Of a DNA stretch of 64,000 nucleotides, positions 7,742 to 16,963 are shown one piece after another; the stretch's first letter is position 1; each line of letters opens with the position of its first letter. Below the pieces are notes generated by a model. The model was not told where the DNA came from, did no database searches, and worked only from the letters and a program-made list of their open reading frames with translations. The position numbers and the translations under genes are program-made. Source of the DNA: UBA10649 sp037130755 (GTDB lineage: Bacteria > Actinomycetota > Actinomycetes > S36-B12); assembly GCA_037130755.1 (NCBI GenBank), contig JBAXSI010000003.1, positions 1 through 64,000 of the forward strand, given 5' to 3'.

Positions 7742-9409
7742 TCAGAACAGGCCAACCACCTGGCCGTCAACGAGGTCGATCCGCTCGCTCGACGGGACCT
7801 TGGGCAGCCCGGGCATGGTCATGATGTCTCCGCAGACCATCACGATGAACTCGGCACCGGCAGCCAGCCGCACCTCGCGGATGTTCACGCTGTGCCCGCC
7901 GGGGGCTCCGCGCAGGCTCGGGTCAGTCGAGAACGAGTACTGCGTCTTCGCGACGCATACGGGGAAGTGGCCGTAGCCCTGAGCTTCGAGATCCTTGATC
8001 TGGCCGCGGATCTTCGCATCCGCCGTGACTTCGCTGGCCCCGTAGACACGGGTGGCGATGGCGTTGATCTTGTCCCAGAGCGAGGCGTCGTCCTCGTAGA
8101 CGAACGTCATGGCGGACGGTCGGTCGCACAACTCCACGACCTTGCGGGCGAGGTCCTCGGCTCCCTTGCCGCCGTCGGCCCAGTGCGAGGCAAGGACGAC
8201 GTCGACTCCGAGAGCGTTGACCTGCTCGTTGAGGAGGGCGAGTTCTGCCGGGGTGTCGCTGTCGAAGCGGTTGATGGAGACCACGCACGGCAGGCCGTAC
8301 ACGTCCTGCACGTTGCTGATGTGCCGTTCGAGGTTGACCATGCCCCTGTCGAGAGCAGCAAGGTCCTCAGTGGTGATCGTCTTCAGGTCCTGTCCGCCGT
8401 GGTACTTGAGCGCCCGGACGGTCGCGACGATGACGACGGCGGACGGTCGCAGCCCTGACTTGCGGCACTTGATGTCGACAAACTTCTCCGCCCCGAGGTC
8501 CGCGCCGAAGCCAGCCTCAGTGACGACGTAGTCGGCGAGCTTCATCGCTGACGTCGTTGCGATGACGGAGTTGCAGCCGTGCGCGATGTTGGCGAAGGGC
8601 CCACCGTGGACGAATGCCGGCGTGTGCTCGAGGGTCTGGACGAGATTCGGGGCGAGCGCGTCTTTGAGGAGCACCGTCATCGCACCGTTGGCATTGAGGT
8701 CGCGCGCTCGGATAGGCTCGCGCTCGCGGTTGTACGCGACCACGATGTTGCCCAGCCGCTCCTTGAGGTCCTCCAGAGACGTTGCCAGGCAGAAGATCGC
8801 CATGATCTCCGAGGCGACCACGATGTCGAATCCGTCCTCGCGCGGGTAGCCGTTGCCCGGCCCGCCCAGCGCCACGGTGATGTCGCGAAGGGCCCGGTCG
8901 TTCATGTCGACCACGCGCTTCCAGGTCACGCGCCGGACGTCGATGCCGAGGGCATTGCCATGGTGGACGTGGTTGTCGATCAGCGCGGCGAGCAGGTTGT
9001 TGGCCAGCCCGATCGCGCTGAAGTCGCCCGTGAAGTGGAGGTTGATGTCCTCCATCGGGACGATCTGGGCGTAGCCGCCGCCTGCGGCACCGCCCTTCAT
9101 GCCGAACACTGGACCGAGCGAGGGCTCGCGCAGGCAGATCATCGTGCGCTTGCCGATCGCCGACAGCCCGTCGCCCAGGCCGACGCTCGTCGTGGTCTTG
9201 CCCTCGCCCGCCGGAGTGGGGCTGATGGCGGTGACCAGGACGAGCTTGGAGTCGGCCTTCTCCGGCAGCGACGCCAAGTACTCCAGGGAGACCTTGGCCT
9301 TGTAGTGGCCGTAGGGCTCCACTGATGCGTCGGGAATGCCGAGCGCCGCAGCGATCGTGCTGATGGGGCGCATCGTCGCTGCCTGCGCGATGTCGATGTC
9401 TGAGGGCAC
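7742..9409 (-). CDS. fhs: formate-tetrahydrofolate ligase
   Basis: The protein has 555 residues. It interconverts formate + THF + ATP and 10-formyl-THF. The ATP loop TPAGEGKTTTSVGLGDGL and the motif EPSLGPVFGMKGGAAGGGYA are plain. The start is GTG 9409 with AAGGAG six nt upstream; no ATG is available near it. Between etfA and fdhD-fds, the likely direction is release of formate from formyl-THF with ATP gain, feeding formate dehydrogenase. That direction is inference from context. FolD, needed to make formyl-THF from methylene-THF, is not in the window. Confidence 0.95.
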   Translation of the reverse strand: MPSDIDIAQAATMRPISTIAAALGIPDASVEPYGHYKAKVSLEYLASLPEKADSKLVLVTAISPTPAGEGKTTTSVGLGDGLSAIGKRTMICLREPSLGPVFGMKGGAAGGGYAQIVPMEDINLHFTGDFSAIGLANNLLAALIDNHVHHGNALGIDVRRVTWKRVVDMNDRALRDITVALGGPGNGYPREDGFDIVVASEIMAIFCLATSLEDLKERLGNIVVAYNREREPIRARDLNANGAMTVLLKDALAPNLVQTLEHTPAFVHGGPFANIAHGCNSVIATTSAMKLADYVVTEAGFGADLGAEKFVDIKCRKSGLRPSAVVIVATVRALKYHGGQDLKTITTEDLAALDRGMVNLERHISNVQDVYGLPCVVSINRFDSDTPAELALLNEQVNALGVDVVLASHWADGGKGAEDLARKVVELCDRPSAMTFVYEDDASLWDKINAIATRVYGASEVTADAKIRGQIKDLEAQGYGHFPVCVAKTQYSFSTDPSLRGAPGGHSVNIREVRLAAGAEFIVMVCGDIMTMPGLPKVPSSERIDLVDGQVVGLF

Positions 9410-9445
9410 AGCAGACTCCTTGGGGCGTGCGTTGGGCGGAAGGGC

Positions 9446-10396
9446 TCAGCTGCCAGCGGCTGCGCGAGTCCTCTCGATGAGCAGGGGAAGGAACGCGTGG
9501 ACGTCGCCCACGACCGCGTAGTCCGCGGCGAGCATCATCGGTGCCTGCGCATCGGTGTTGACCGCCACGATGGTCTTGCTGTTCTTGCAGCCGGCGAGAT
9601 GCTGGGTGGCACCACTGATCCCGAAAGCCAGGTACAGGTCGGGAGCGATCTTGGTGCCGGTCTGGCCCACCTGCTCGGCGTGCGGGCGCCAGCCCTCGCT
9701 CGTCACGACGCGGGAGCAGCCGACTGTGCCGTTGAGGAGCTCGGCGAGCTGCTCGAGCAGTGCGAACGCCTCGGGGCCGCCCATCCCGCGGCCACCCGAC
9801 ACGACGACCTTCGATTCGGCGAGGGTCACGCCTGTGGCGGCCGCTCCGCTGCGGGTGACCACTCGCACCGCGCGATCGGCATCGTCGAGGTCTGCGGTGA
9901 AGGGCTGCAGCACGCCCGCTGCGGGAGCCTGCGTCGCCGGAATGGCGTGCGCGAGCACCGTTGCGAGCAGGACGGGCGCATCGACAGAGGACTCCTCGAG
10001 GAGGTTGCCGCCCCAGCGTGCTCGCGTCACCTCGGCGGGGGAGCCGAGCGTGATCGATACGCAGTCGCTGGCGAGAGGGGCATCGAGGAACGCAGCGACG
10101 TGCGCCATCACCTCGTTGCCACGCGCGGTGCCGCCGCCGATGACGGCAGCCGGCGCGAGTGCTCCGACGAGCTGCGTCACCGCCTTCGCCGTGGCCTGGG
10201 GCGCGTAGTCGGTGAGGTCGCCGAGATCTGCGACGTGCACGACGCCGGCGCCGTACTCCGCCAACTCGCCGGCGACCGTGGCATCCCCGGCCACCACGGC
10301 CTGGACGTCATCGTCGAGGGAGCGGGCCAAGGTCAGGGCCTGAAGCGATACCGGATCGACCGCGCCGCGGTCGACGTCGATGGGAACGAGGATCAC
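9446..10396 (-). CDS. etfA: electron transfer flavoprotein alpha subunit
   Basis: The protein has 316 residues. The C-terminal FAD domain shows SGGRGMGGPEAF, GQTGTKIAPDLYLAFGISGATQHLAG (split here only for reading) and AVNTDAQAPM, all ETF-alpha hallmarks. It starts with GTG 10396, overlapping the etfB stop as GTGA. With etfB it should accept electrons from the dimethylglycine dehydrogenase encoded just upstream and pass them to the respiratory chain; an ETF-quinone oxidoreductase is not in the window. Confidence 0.93.
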   Translation of the reverse strand: MILVPIDVDRGAVDPVSLQALTLARSLDDDVQAVVAGDATVAGELAEYGAGVVHVADLGDLTDYAPQATAKAVTQLVGALAPAAVIGGGTARGNEVMAHVAAFLDAPLASDCVSITLGSPAEVTRARWGGNLLEESSVDAPVLLATVLAHAIPATQAPAAGVLQPFTADLDDADRAVRVVTRSGAAATGVTLAESKVVVSGGRGMGGPEAFALLEQLAELLNGTVGCSRVVTSEGWRPHAEQVGQTGTKIAPDLYLAFGISGATQHLAGCKNSKTIVAVNTDAQAPMMLAADYAVVGDVHAFLPLLIERTRAAAGS

Positions 10397-11151
10397 GACA
10401 GGACTCCGATCTCACGGAACACGTCAACGAGAACTGCGGCACCGTCAGCGTTCGGCTCGAGCACCTTGGTGCCCTTGGCCGTCGCCGGAGGCACCACGAG
10501 ACGGTGCTTGACGATCCGTGGGGCCGCGATGCTCACCTCGTGCGTCGTCACCGGCTTCTTGCGCGCCTTGATGCGGCCGGGCACGGACGGGTATCGCGGG
10601 ATGTTCAGGCCGTCCTTGACGGTGATGACCGCCGGGAGGGTGACCTCGTAGACCTCGCGCTCGCTGCCCACGGCCCGCTCGCAACGTGCGGTCCCGTCGG
10701 CGATCGACAGGCCCTTGACGTTGGTGACGACCGGCAGGCCGAGCGCGTGGGCCAGCCTGATGCCGGTCTGGTAGCCACCGACGTCGGCGGACTCCGAGCC
10801 GAGCAGGATCACGTCGAACGCTGCACCGTCGGCGCGGATGGCCTCGAGCAGCCCGCCGACGGTCGCCTGCGGGTCAGGCTCCGTGCCGTCGGTCAACGCG
10901 ATGATCGCGCGGTCGGCTCCGATGGCCAACTGCTCGCGCAGCTGCTCCTCGGACTCCGCCGTGCCCATCGTCAGGAGGGTGACGGTGCCACCGTGCTGCT
11001 CGATCAGCTGCACGGCCGCCTCGACGGCGTTCTCCTCGTGGGGGCTGAGCTGGAAGCCCAGCCGACGGGTGTCCAGCTCCGTGCCGTCGTCGTTGAGGAT
11101 CAGCGCGGTGCCCACCATCGGCACCCGCTTGATGCAGACCAGTACGTCCAT
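10393..11151 (-). CDS. etfB: electron transfer flavoprotein beta subunit
   Basis: The protein has 252 residues and begins MDVLVCIKRVPMVGTA; the ETF-beta signature region (LPAVITVKDGLNIPRYPS) is present. ATG 11151 shares its A with the stop of the dehydrogenase gene upstream (TGATG), which indicates tight coupling. The placement makes it the dedicated electron acceptor of that enzyme. An upstream extension of the reading frame has no ETF similarity. Confidence 0.93.
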   Translation of the reverse strand: MDVLVCIKRVPMVGTALILNDDGTELDTRRLGFQLSPHEENAVEAAVQLIEQHGGTVTLLTMGTAESEEQLREQLAIGADRAIIALTDGTEPDPQATVGGLLEAIRADGAAFDVILLGSESADVGGYQTGIRLAHALGLPVVTNVKGLSIADGTARCERAVGSEREVYEVTLPAVITVKDGLNIPRYPSVPGRIKARKKPVTTHEVSIAAPRIVKHRLVVPPATAKGTKVLEPNADGAAVLVDVFREIGVLS

Positions 11152-13670
11152 CAGCCCATGATCCGATCGTTGGCGGCGTCGAAGAGGGGAGCGTTGCCCA
11201 CGCGGGCGACGGTCACCGGGTACTGCTCGCCGAGGTACTCGACTAGCAGCTTCGTGCCCTCCACCGCATGCTCCGGCGGCAGGTACGACATCAGGACGTG
11301 CTTGCCGAGGGAGGGCGCGGAGCCGGCGCTGTTGCAGTACGAGCGGCGGTTCTTGCGATCGGTGATCGGCCTGCCGTCGAGCGTGAGGATGGGCTCGCGC
11401 CCCATCATGTACCGCTTCTCGCCGGTGGACGACGTGTGGTCGTCGACGGTCAGGGAGCACAGGATCGCCGCGGGGTCCTCCTCACGGTGGGCCAGGTGGG
11501 CCGACTTGCCGACGAAGTCCTGGTCCTTGACCTTCTTCATCTGCATGCCGGCCTCGACGACGGTGTACTCGCTCTCGAGCTCGTTGCCATACGCGCGGTA
11601 GGACTTCTCGAGGCGACCGGTCGTGCCGTAGACGCCGATGCCGACCGGGATCATGCCGTGCGGCTGGCCGGCGTCCCAGAGGATGTCCCAGAGGCGCGCA
11701 CCCTGCTCCATCGGCACGTAGAGCTCCCAGCCGAGGTCGCCCACATACGAGATCCGCGAGGCGAGGACGCGCAGCGGCCCGATCTCGATGACGCGGCAGG
11801 TGCCGAACGGGAAGCCGTCGTTGGAGACGTCTTCCTTGGTGACGGACTGGAGGATCTCGCGGGCCTGCGGGCCCCAGATGCCCAGCGTCGTGTAGGTGGA
11901 CGTCAGGTCGACGACCTGCGCGGTGCCGTCAGCGGGCAGCTGATCGGTGAACCACTTCTTGTCGGCCATGCCATGCGCGCCGCCGGTGACCACGCGGAAG
12001 TGATCGTGGGCCAGGCGCATGATCGTGAGGTCGGACTTGAAGCCGCCGTTGGGCGAGAGCACCGGCGTGTAGACCACCTTGCCGACCGCGACGTCCATCT
12101 GGCGCAGCGCGGTGCGCTGGACGGTGTCGAGCGCACCAGCGCCGATGACGTCGAAGATGCAGAAGGCGGTGAGGTCGACCAGGCCGGCGGTCTCACGCAT
12201 CTGCAGGTGCTCGGCATTGACAATGGGCGACCACCAGCGGGCCTCCCACTCAGCCGTGCGCGGCATGACGGCGTCGCCGAACTTCTCGACGAGTGCGGCG
12301 TTCGACTCGTACCAGAACGGCCGCTCCCAGCCGACGGTCTCGAAGAACACGGCGTCGAGCGCCTTCTCGCGCTCGTAGTACGGCGAGAGCCGGACGTTGC
12401 GGTTGCTGGCCCACTGCTCCATCGGGTGGACGATGCCGTAGGTCTTGTTGAAGCCTTCCGACGTGCGCGCGACGATGTGCTCGCGGGTCTTGTGGTGGTC
12501 ATGGAACCGGGCGATGTCGGACGCGTGCAGGTCGATCTCCGACTCTCCGAGAACCATCCACTCCGCCACCGACTTGCCGGTGCCGGGGCCCTCCTTGATC
12601 CAGACCGCAGCGACGGACCACAGGCCCTTGACCTCTGGGGTCTCGCCGAGGATCGGCATGCCGTCGGGGGTCAGGGAGAGCAGGCCGTTGATCGCGTACT
12701 TCTGGCGCACGTTCTCGTCGCCGATGATCTCCGGCATGAGCTCGAGGGAGTGCTCGTCCTGCAGGTCGAAGTCCACCTGGGTGAACGGCATCTCGGTGGG
12801 GGACAGGGCCGCCTCGGCGTTCGACGGGATGTCGTCGACCTCGTGCAGAATCGGGCGATGGGCGTACGAGCCGACCTCCAGACCGGTGCCGTGCTGACGC
12901 TCGTACATGTTCGTGTCCATGTCGCGCACGATCGGGTACTCGATGTCGCCCTTCGCATCGGCGAACCGGGGCACCGGGCCGATGTCCTTCATCTGGTGCA
13001 CAGCAGGCGTCAGCGGGATGACCGCGCCGGCCATGCGGGCGATCTTCGGGCTCCAGCAGCCGCAGGCGACCACGACGTACTCGGCCTCGACGCGGCCCTG
13101 ATCGGTGACGACGGCCTTCACGTGCCCGTCGACGACCTCGATGTCGAGTACCTCGGTGTTGGCTGAAACGGTCAGCGCGCCCATCTCCATCGCGCGCTCA
13201 CGCATGATCGTGCCGGCCCGCAGCGAGTCCACAACGCACACGCTGGGGGTGTAGAAGCCGCCGAGGATGACGGTCTCGTCGATGAAGGGCACGAACTGCT
13301 TCACCTGGTCGGGCGTCAGCATCTCGGTGTCGTCGATGTCGAAGGACTTGGCGGACGACATGCGCCGCTGCAGCTCCTGCATGCGCGCCGGCGTGCGGGC
13401 CACCTCGATGCCGCCGCACTGCGTGAGGACGCCCATCTCCTTGTACTGGCGCATGCTCTCGTGCGTCAGTTCGGTCATCTCCTTGGTGTGGTCCACCGGG
13501 AAGAGGAAGTTCGAAGCGTGCCCGGTCGAGCCGCCGGGGTTGGGCAGCGGGCCCTTGTCGACCTGCACGATGTCGCGCCAGCCGAGGCGCGCGAGGTGAT
13601 ACGCCACGCTATTGCCGACGATGCCTGCTCCGATGATGACGACCTTCGCCGACGTGGGCAGAGTGCTCAT
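11151..13670 (-). CDS. dimethylglycine/sarcosine dehydrogenase (FAD-GcvT fusion)
   Basis: The protein has 839 residues. The N-terminal DAO-type FAD domain has GAGIVG at 14-19 and a His in GSTGHASNF, the place where related enzymes attach FAD covalently. From about residue 480 to the end it is a GcvT-like THF-binding domain (GDLGWELYVP, with GIGVYGTTGRLEKSYRAYG). Such enzymes oxidatively demethylate dimethylglycine or sarcosine to methylene-THF. Direct coupling to etfBA shows a dehydrogenase rather than an oxidase. It may handle dimethylglycine, sarcosine or both; sequence alone does not decide. ATG 13670 is preceded by GAGAGG. Confidence 0.88.
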   Translation of the reverse strand: MSTLPTSAKVVIIGAGIVGNSVAYHLARLGWRDIVQVDKGPLPNPGGSTGHASNFLFPVDHTKEMTELTHESMRQYKEMGVLTQCGGIEVARTPARMQELQRRMSSAKSFDIDDTEMLTPDQVKQFVPFIDETVILGGFYTPSVCVVDSLRAGTIMRERAMEMGALTVSANTEVLDIEVVDGHVKAVVTDQGRVEAEYVVVACGCWSPKIARMAGAVIPLTPAVHQMKDIGPVPRFADAKGDIEYPIVRDMDTNMYERQHGTGLEVGSYAHRPILHEVDDIPSNAEAALSPTEMPFTQVDFDLQDEHSLELMPEIIGDENVRQKYAINGLLSLTPDGMPILGETPEVKGLWSVAAVWIKEGPGTGKSVAEWMVLGESEIDLHASDIARFHDHHKTREHIVARTSEGFNKTYGIVHPMEQWASNRNVRLSPYYEREKALDAVFFETVGWERPFWYESNAALVEKFGDAVMPRTAEWEARWWSPIVNAEHLQMRETAGLVDLTAFCIFDVIGAGALDTVQRTALRQMDVAVGKVVYTPVLSPNGGFKSDLTIMRLAHDHFRVVTGGAHGMADKKWFTDQLPADGTAQVVDLTSTYTTLGIWGPQAREILQSVTKEDVSNDGFPFGTCRVIEIGPLRVLASRISYVGDLGWELYVPMEQGARLWDILWDAGQPHGMIPVGIGVYGTTGRLEKSYRAYGNELESEYTVVEAGMQMKKVKDQDFVGKSAHLAHREEDPAAILCSLTVDDHTSSTGEKRYMMGREPILTLDGRPITDRKNRRSYCNSAGSAPSLGKHVLMSYLPPEHAVEGTKLLVEYLGEQYPVTVARVGNAPLFDAANDRIMG

Positions 13671-13698
13671 TACTTACCTCTCGTGTGGTGGTGGTGAT

Positions 13699-14367
13699 TC
13701 AGATGGCTCGGCGGACGTCGGCTTCGAAGCCCTCCACATGGGAGGACATGATCGACGCGGCGCGTTCGGGATCCCCATCCCGAACGGCGATCAGCAGCTC
13801 GCGGTTCTCGGCGATCGCCTGCTTCAGGTGCGTGATCTTGTCGAGGGCGAGGAACCAGATCCGCAAGGCGTGCATGTAGTGCTGCTCGAGCACTGCGCTC
13901 AGGAACTCGTTATGGGCGCATCGGTACACGTGGTGGTGGATGCGCTGGTCGAGCTCGATGAGGTCGCGGACGTCGGGGGCCTTGGCACTGGCCTCGATGG
14001 CGGCCAGGAGGTCGCCGATCACGGCGAGGTCCTCGTCGTTGCGACGCTCCGCTGCGAGGCGCGCCGCGAACGGCTCGAGCTGCTCGCGAACCTCGGAGAT
14101 CGCCGACAGGTCGCGAGTGTCGATAGCCGCCACAAACATTCCGCGGCGGGGGTAGACGTCGATGAGCCGGTCGTTGGCGAGGGTACGCAGCGCCTCGCGG
14201 ATGGGGGTGCGTCCCATGCCCAGGCTGTCTTGCAGTTCGGGCTCACTGATGACCGCGCCCGGTGGAAGCTCCAGGGTGACGATGAGGCGCCGGATGTCGC
14301 GGTAGGCACGCTCGGCGAGCGACTCCCCGCCCGTGAGGTCGGGCTCGACGAGAACGGCGCTGGTCAC
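13699..14367 (-). CDS. GntR-family regulator with FCD domain
   Basis: The protein has 222 residues. The winged helix is at about 15-80 (LAERAYRDIRRLI, then LGMGRTPIREALRTL), followed by an all-helical FCD ligand domain with conserved His/Asp metal positions (LDQRIHHHVYR). GTG 14367 is the start. It precedes the dehydrogenase-etf gene set by 28 bp on the same strand, so it likely controls itself and that set. FCD regulators usually sense small acids; the effector here is unknown. A direct repeat sits in its upstream gap. Confidence 0.88.
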   Translation of the reverse strand: MTSAVLVEPDLTGGESLAERAYRDIRRLIVTLELPPGAVISEPELQDSLGMGRTPIREALRTLANDRLIDVYPRRGMFVAAIDTRDLSAISEVREQLEPFAARLAAERRNDEDLAVIGDLLAAIEASAKAPDVRDLIELDQRIHHHVYRCAHNEFLSAVLEQHYMHALRIWFLALDKITHLKQAIAENRELLIAVRDGDPERAASIMSSHVEGFEADVRRAI

Positions 14368-14377
14368 TGCACAGATA

Positions 14378-14410
14378 TATCAGTTTTGACACGACCTGTA
14401 CATCAGTTTT
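14378..14410. promoter_or_regulatory. direct repeat ATCAGTTTT x2, possible operator of the FCD regulator
   Basis: ATCAGTTTT occurs at 14379-14387 and again at 14402-14410, 23 bp apart (about two helical turns), in the 71-bp gap between DUF1638 and the GntR-type gene. This is the only sizeable break in the lower-strand run from 20551 to 749. On the - strand an AT-rich stretch (TGATATATC) next to the second repeat could be a -10 region. The arrangement fits autoregulation; it is inference. Confidence 0.4.
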
Positions 14411-14438
14411 CGCAGCTTTATCCGAATCCTGATGTCGG

Positions 14439-15092
14439 CTAGGCGCCGGCCGACAACCCGCCGGTGACCGCGGCCAGCGAGGCCTCCAGCCCGGCGTCGG
14501 CGCGCGTCACGTCGCGCACCTGAAGGGGCAGGCCGAGGCGCTCGGCGGCTCGCTGGGCGGAGCGCTCGAGGTCGGGCGTGCGCCGGGTAGCCAGCCAGAC
14601 GACGCGCGTGTAGTGGCGGAAGTAGTCCTCCCGCAGGTCGGGGTAGCGGTCGAGGCCCAGCTCTCGCCAGACGAGGCGCTCGAACCCGGCGGCCAGGAAG
14701 TCGGTGAGAAAGTACGTCCCCGGCTCCTCAGCCGACATGTCGGCGATGGCGTCGGCGCCCGCGTATACGTCGTAGCAGTGGTCGCCGGGCAATCGCAAGA
14801 CACCTCGTCGTGCGCACACTTCGTCGAGCGCGCCATACGTCCCGCAGTCGGCGTAGCCGATCGCGACGCGCTGATAGCGGAGGGTGAGGTCATCCAGAAG
14901 GCTCTCGACCTTCCCGGCGATGCGCTCCGGGTGGTTGTGCAGCAGGGGCGGCAGCGGGTGGATGTCGACCGGCCAGCCCTGGCGCTCGACGATGGCGCCG
15001 ATGTCGAGCGCGAGAGCGCCGCAGGCGATGACCGCGATGCGGTCGGTCCGTAGGCCGGGTGACGCGGACTCAGCCGGGGAACGCAAGCTCAT
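14439..15092 (-). CDS. DUF1638 family protein
   Basis: The protein has 217 residues with conserved Cys/His-rich stretches (VIACGALA, YADCGTYG, PGDHCYDVY) typical of DUF1638. These residues suggest metal or corrinoid handling, but no activity is established from sequence. It overlaps the end of the RACo-like gene by 23 nt. As I recall, DUF1638 genes sit beside corrinoid methyltransferases and their activators in other bacteria, which matches this place. The start is ATG 15092. Confidence 0.75.
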   Translation of the reverse strand: MSLRSPAESASPGLRTDRIAVIACGALALDIGAIVERQGWPVDIHPLPPLLHNHPERIAGKVESLLDDLTLRYQRVAIGYADCGTYGALDEVCARRGVLRLPGDHCYDVYAGADAIADMSAEEPGTYFLTDFLAAGFERLVWRELGLDRYPDLREDYFRHYTRVVWLATRRTPDLERSAQRAAERLGLPLQVRDVTRADAGLEASLAAVTGGLSAGA

Positions 15093-16935
15093 CGACGAAC
15101 CGGTCGTTGAAGTCGCCTCGGTCGGAGAGCTCGAGGTAGTCGATCTCCCTGATCAGGGCGGAGGCGCCGTGCCGCTCCGGGCCCGAGAGCAACGCCATCT
15201 TGGCTCCCTCGCCCGCGACGTTGCCCGCGCTGACCACGCGCAGCGCCGGGATGTTGGGCACCAGGCCGATGCGGATCGCATTGCGTGCGCTCAGGTAAGT
15301 GCCGAACGAGCCGGCCAGCAGCACCTGCTGGATGTCGTCGGGCTCGGCGCCGAACTCCTCCACGAGCAGCTTCCAGCCGGTGGAGATGGCTGCCTTGGCG
15401 AACTGGAGCTCGCGGACGTCTCGCTGGCTGAGGAAGACCGGGCGTGCAGCGTCCTCGGTCTCCGCGAGCACGAAGACCCGCTCGCCGTTGACCTCGGTGA
15501 GGCGGGCAGCGAGGTCCGGCCGAAGACCGAGTACCTGCTGCTCGCTGACGAAGCGGCCGCTGCCGTCGATGATGCCGACGCGGACGAGCTCGGACACCGC
15601 ATCGACCAGGCCCGAGCCGCACATGCCGGTTGGCGGGACGTCCCCGATGACCTGCACCTGCAGGCCCTCGTCGTTGATCGTGACGACCTCGATTGCGCCG
15701 GGCGCTGCCCGCATGCCGCACTTGATGGAGGCGGCCTCGAAAGCAGGGCCCGCGGGGGCCGCCGTGGCGATGAGTCGCTCGCCGTCACCAAGGATGAGCT
15801 CGCAGTTCGTCCCGATGTCGATGAAGAGTCGAAGGCGCTTGTCGCGGTCCATGCCGGTGGCCAGTGCGCCGGCGATGATGTCCCCGCCCACGTAGGCGCC
15901 GAGGGCGGGGAAGAGGAAGGCGCGCGCCCTCGGATGAAGCACGAACCCGAGTTCACTGGCGAGCAGCGTCGGGTACGACTGGGTCGCGAGGATGAAGGGA
16001 GCGACGCCGAGGGGTTCGGGATCGATGCCCAACGCGATCTGGGTCATCGTGGCGTTGCCGGCGATCGCCACCTCGTAGATCCCGGCGGGGTCCACGCCCG
16101 CTTCTGCGCACACCTCGGCGGCCAGTTCGCCGAGCGTCTCGTGCGCGAGTGCCTGCAGCTTCTCCAGGGCGCTGGGGTCAAGCATCGTCGCGCTGATGCG
16201 GCTGATGACGTCGGCGCCGAAGGGCTGCTGCTTGTTGAGCATCGACGCAACGGCCATCGGGGTCCCGGTGCTGAGGTCGAGCAGTGTCGCGACGACAGTC
16301 GTCGTGCCGAGGTCGCAGGCGATGCCGTAGAGCCTCGCCGTCGTATCGCCGGGCTCGACGGCGACGAGCATGTCGTCAACCACCACGGCGGTGACGTCGA
16401 AGTCGGCAGAGCGCAGTACTCGCGGAAGATCGCGAAGCAGGTACGGATCGACGTTCTCAGTCAGGTCGGTGATCTCATCGAGCACCCGGGCGATGTCAGA
16501 GCGCTGGTCGGTCAGCGACGGATCGGCCATCGTGATGTGGCGCTTCTGGATCGACGGGCGAAGGATGACCTGTCGGCCCGCGCCGACCGTCGCCGCCTTG
16601 GGTCGGGTCGTCAGTGGCGGGACATGGACGGTCAGGTCGTTGGTGGCGCTGGCGATGCACGCAAGACGCCAGCCGGCCTTCAGCTCCTCAGTCGAAAAGG
16701 CCCGCGTGTCGAGCCGGCCGACGGGGACATCGCCTGTGACCACCTGAACCTTGCACTTCTTGCAGGTGCCGTGACCGCCGCAGGTCGAGTCGATGGCGAT
16801 GCCGTTCCAACTGGCCGCATCGAACACCGACACTCCGGTCGGGACCCGCACGCTCTTGCCAGACGGCTGGAACGACAGGTCCACGCGCACGACAGAGGGC
16901 TCGTGCGGCGTGGTGTCGGTGAGTTCTTCGTCCAT
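15070..16935 (-). CDS. RACo/RamA-like corrinoid reductive activator (ASKHA)
   Basis: The protein has 621 residues. The N-terminal [2Fe-2S] ferredoxin domain has C52, C58, C61 and C93. The C-terminal ATPase part has the actin-like phosphate loops CDLGTTTVVATLLDL and FIDIGTNCELIL. Such proteins use ATP to re-reduce cob(II)alamin that has fallen out of the methylation cycle. It lies between the methyl-THF:corrinoid methyltransferase and DUF1638, with the corrinoid protein four genes upstream. RACo from acetogens and RamA from methanogens are the closest functional models; only this one activator is seen here. Confidence 0.88.
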   Translation of the reverse strand: MDEELTDTTPHEPSVVRVDLSFQPSGKSVRVPTGVSVFDAASWNGIAIDSTCGGHGTCKKCKVQVVTGDVPVGRLDTRAFSTEELKAGWRLACIASATNDLTVHVPPLTTRPKAATVGAGRQVILRPSIQKRHITMADPSLTDQRSDIARVLDEITDLTENVDPYLLRDLPRVLRSADFDVTAVVVDDMLVAVEPGDTTARLYGIACDLGTTTVVATLLDLSTGTPMAVASMLNKQQPFGADVISRISATMLDPSALEKLQALAHETLGELAAEVCAEAGVDPAGIYEVAIAGNATMTQIALGIDPEPLGVAPFILATQSYPTLLASELGFVLHPRARAFLFPALGAYVGGDIIAGALATGMDRDKRLRLFIDIGTNCELILGDGERLIATAAPAGPAFEAASIKCGMRAAPGAIEVVTINDEGLQVQVIGDVPPTGMCGSGLVDAVSELVRVGIIDGSGRFVSEQQVLGLRPDLAARLTEVNGERVFVLAETEDAARPVFLSQRDVRELQFAKAAISTGWKLLVEEFGAEPDDIQQVLLAGSFGTYLSARNAIRIGLVPNIPALRVVSAGNVAGEGAKMALLSGPERHGASALIREIDYLELSDRGDFNDRFVDELAFPG

Positions 16936-16963
16936 GTGGTGTCGATCCCGGTTGGGCGTGACG

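Noticed and set aside
11268..13166. 632-codon + strand open frame opposite the dimethylglycine dehydrogenase
   Set aside because: Mirror frame produced by high GC codon bias. No motif, start signal or operon partner.
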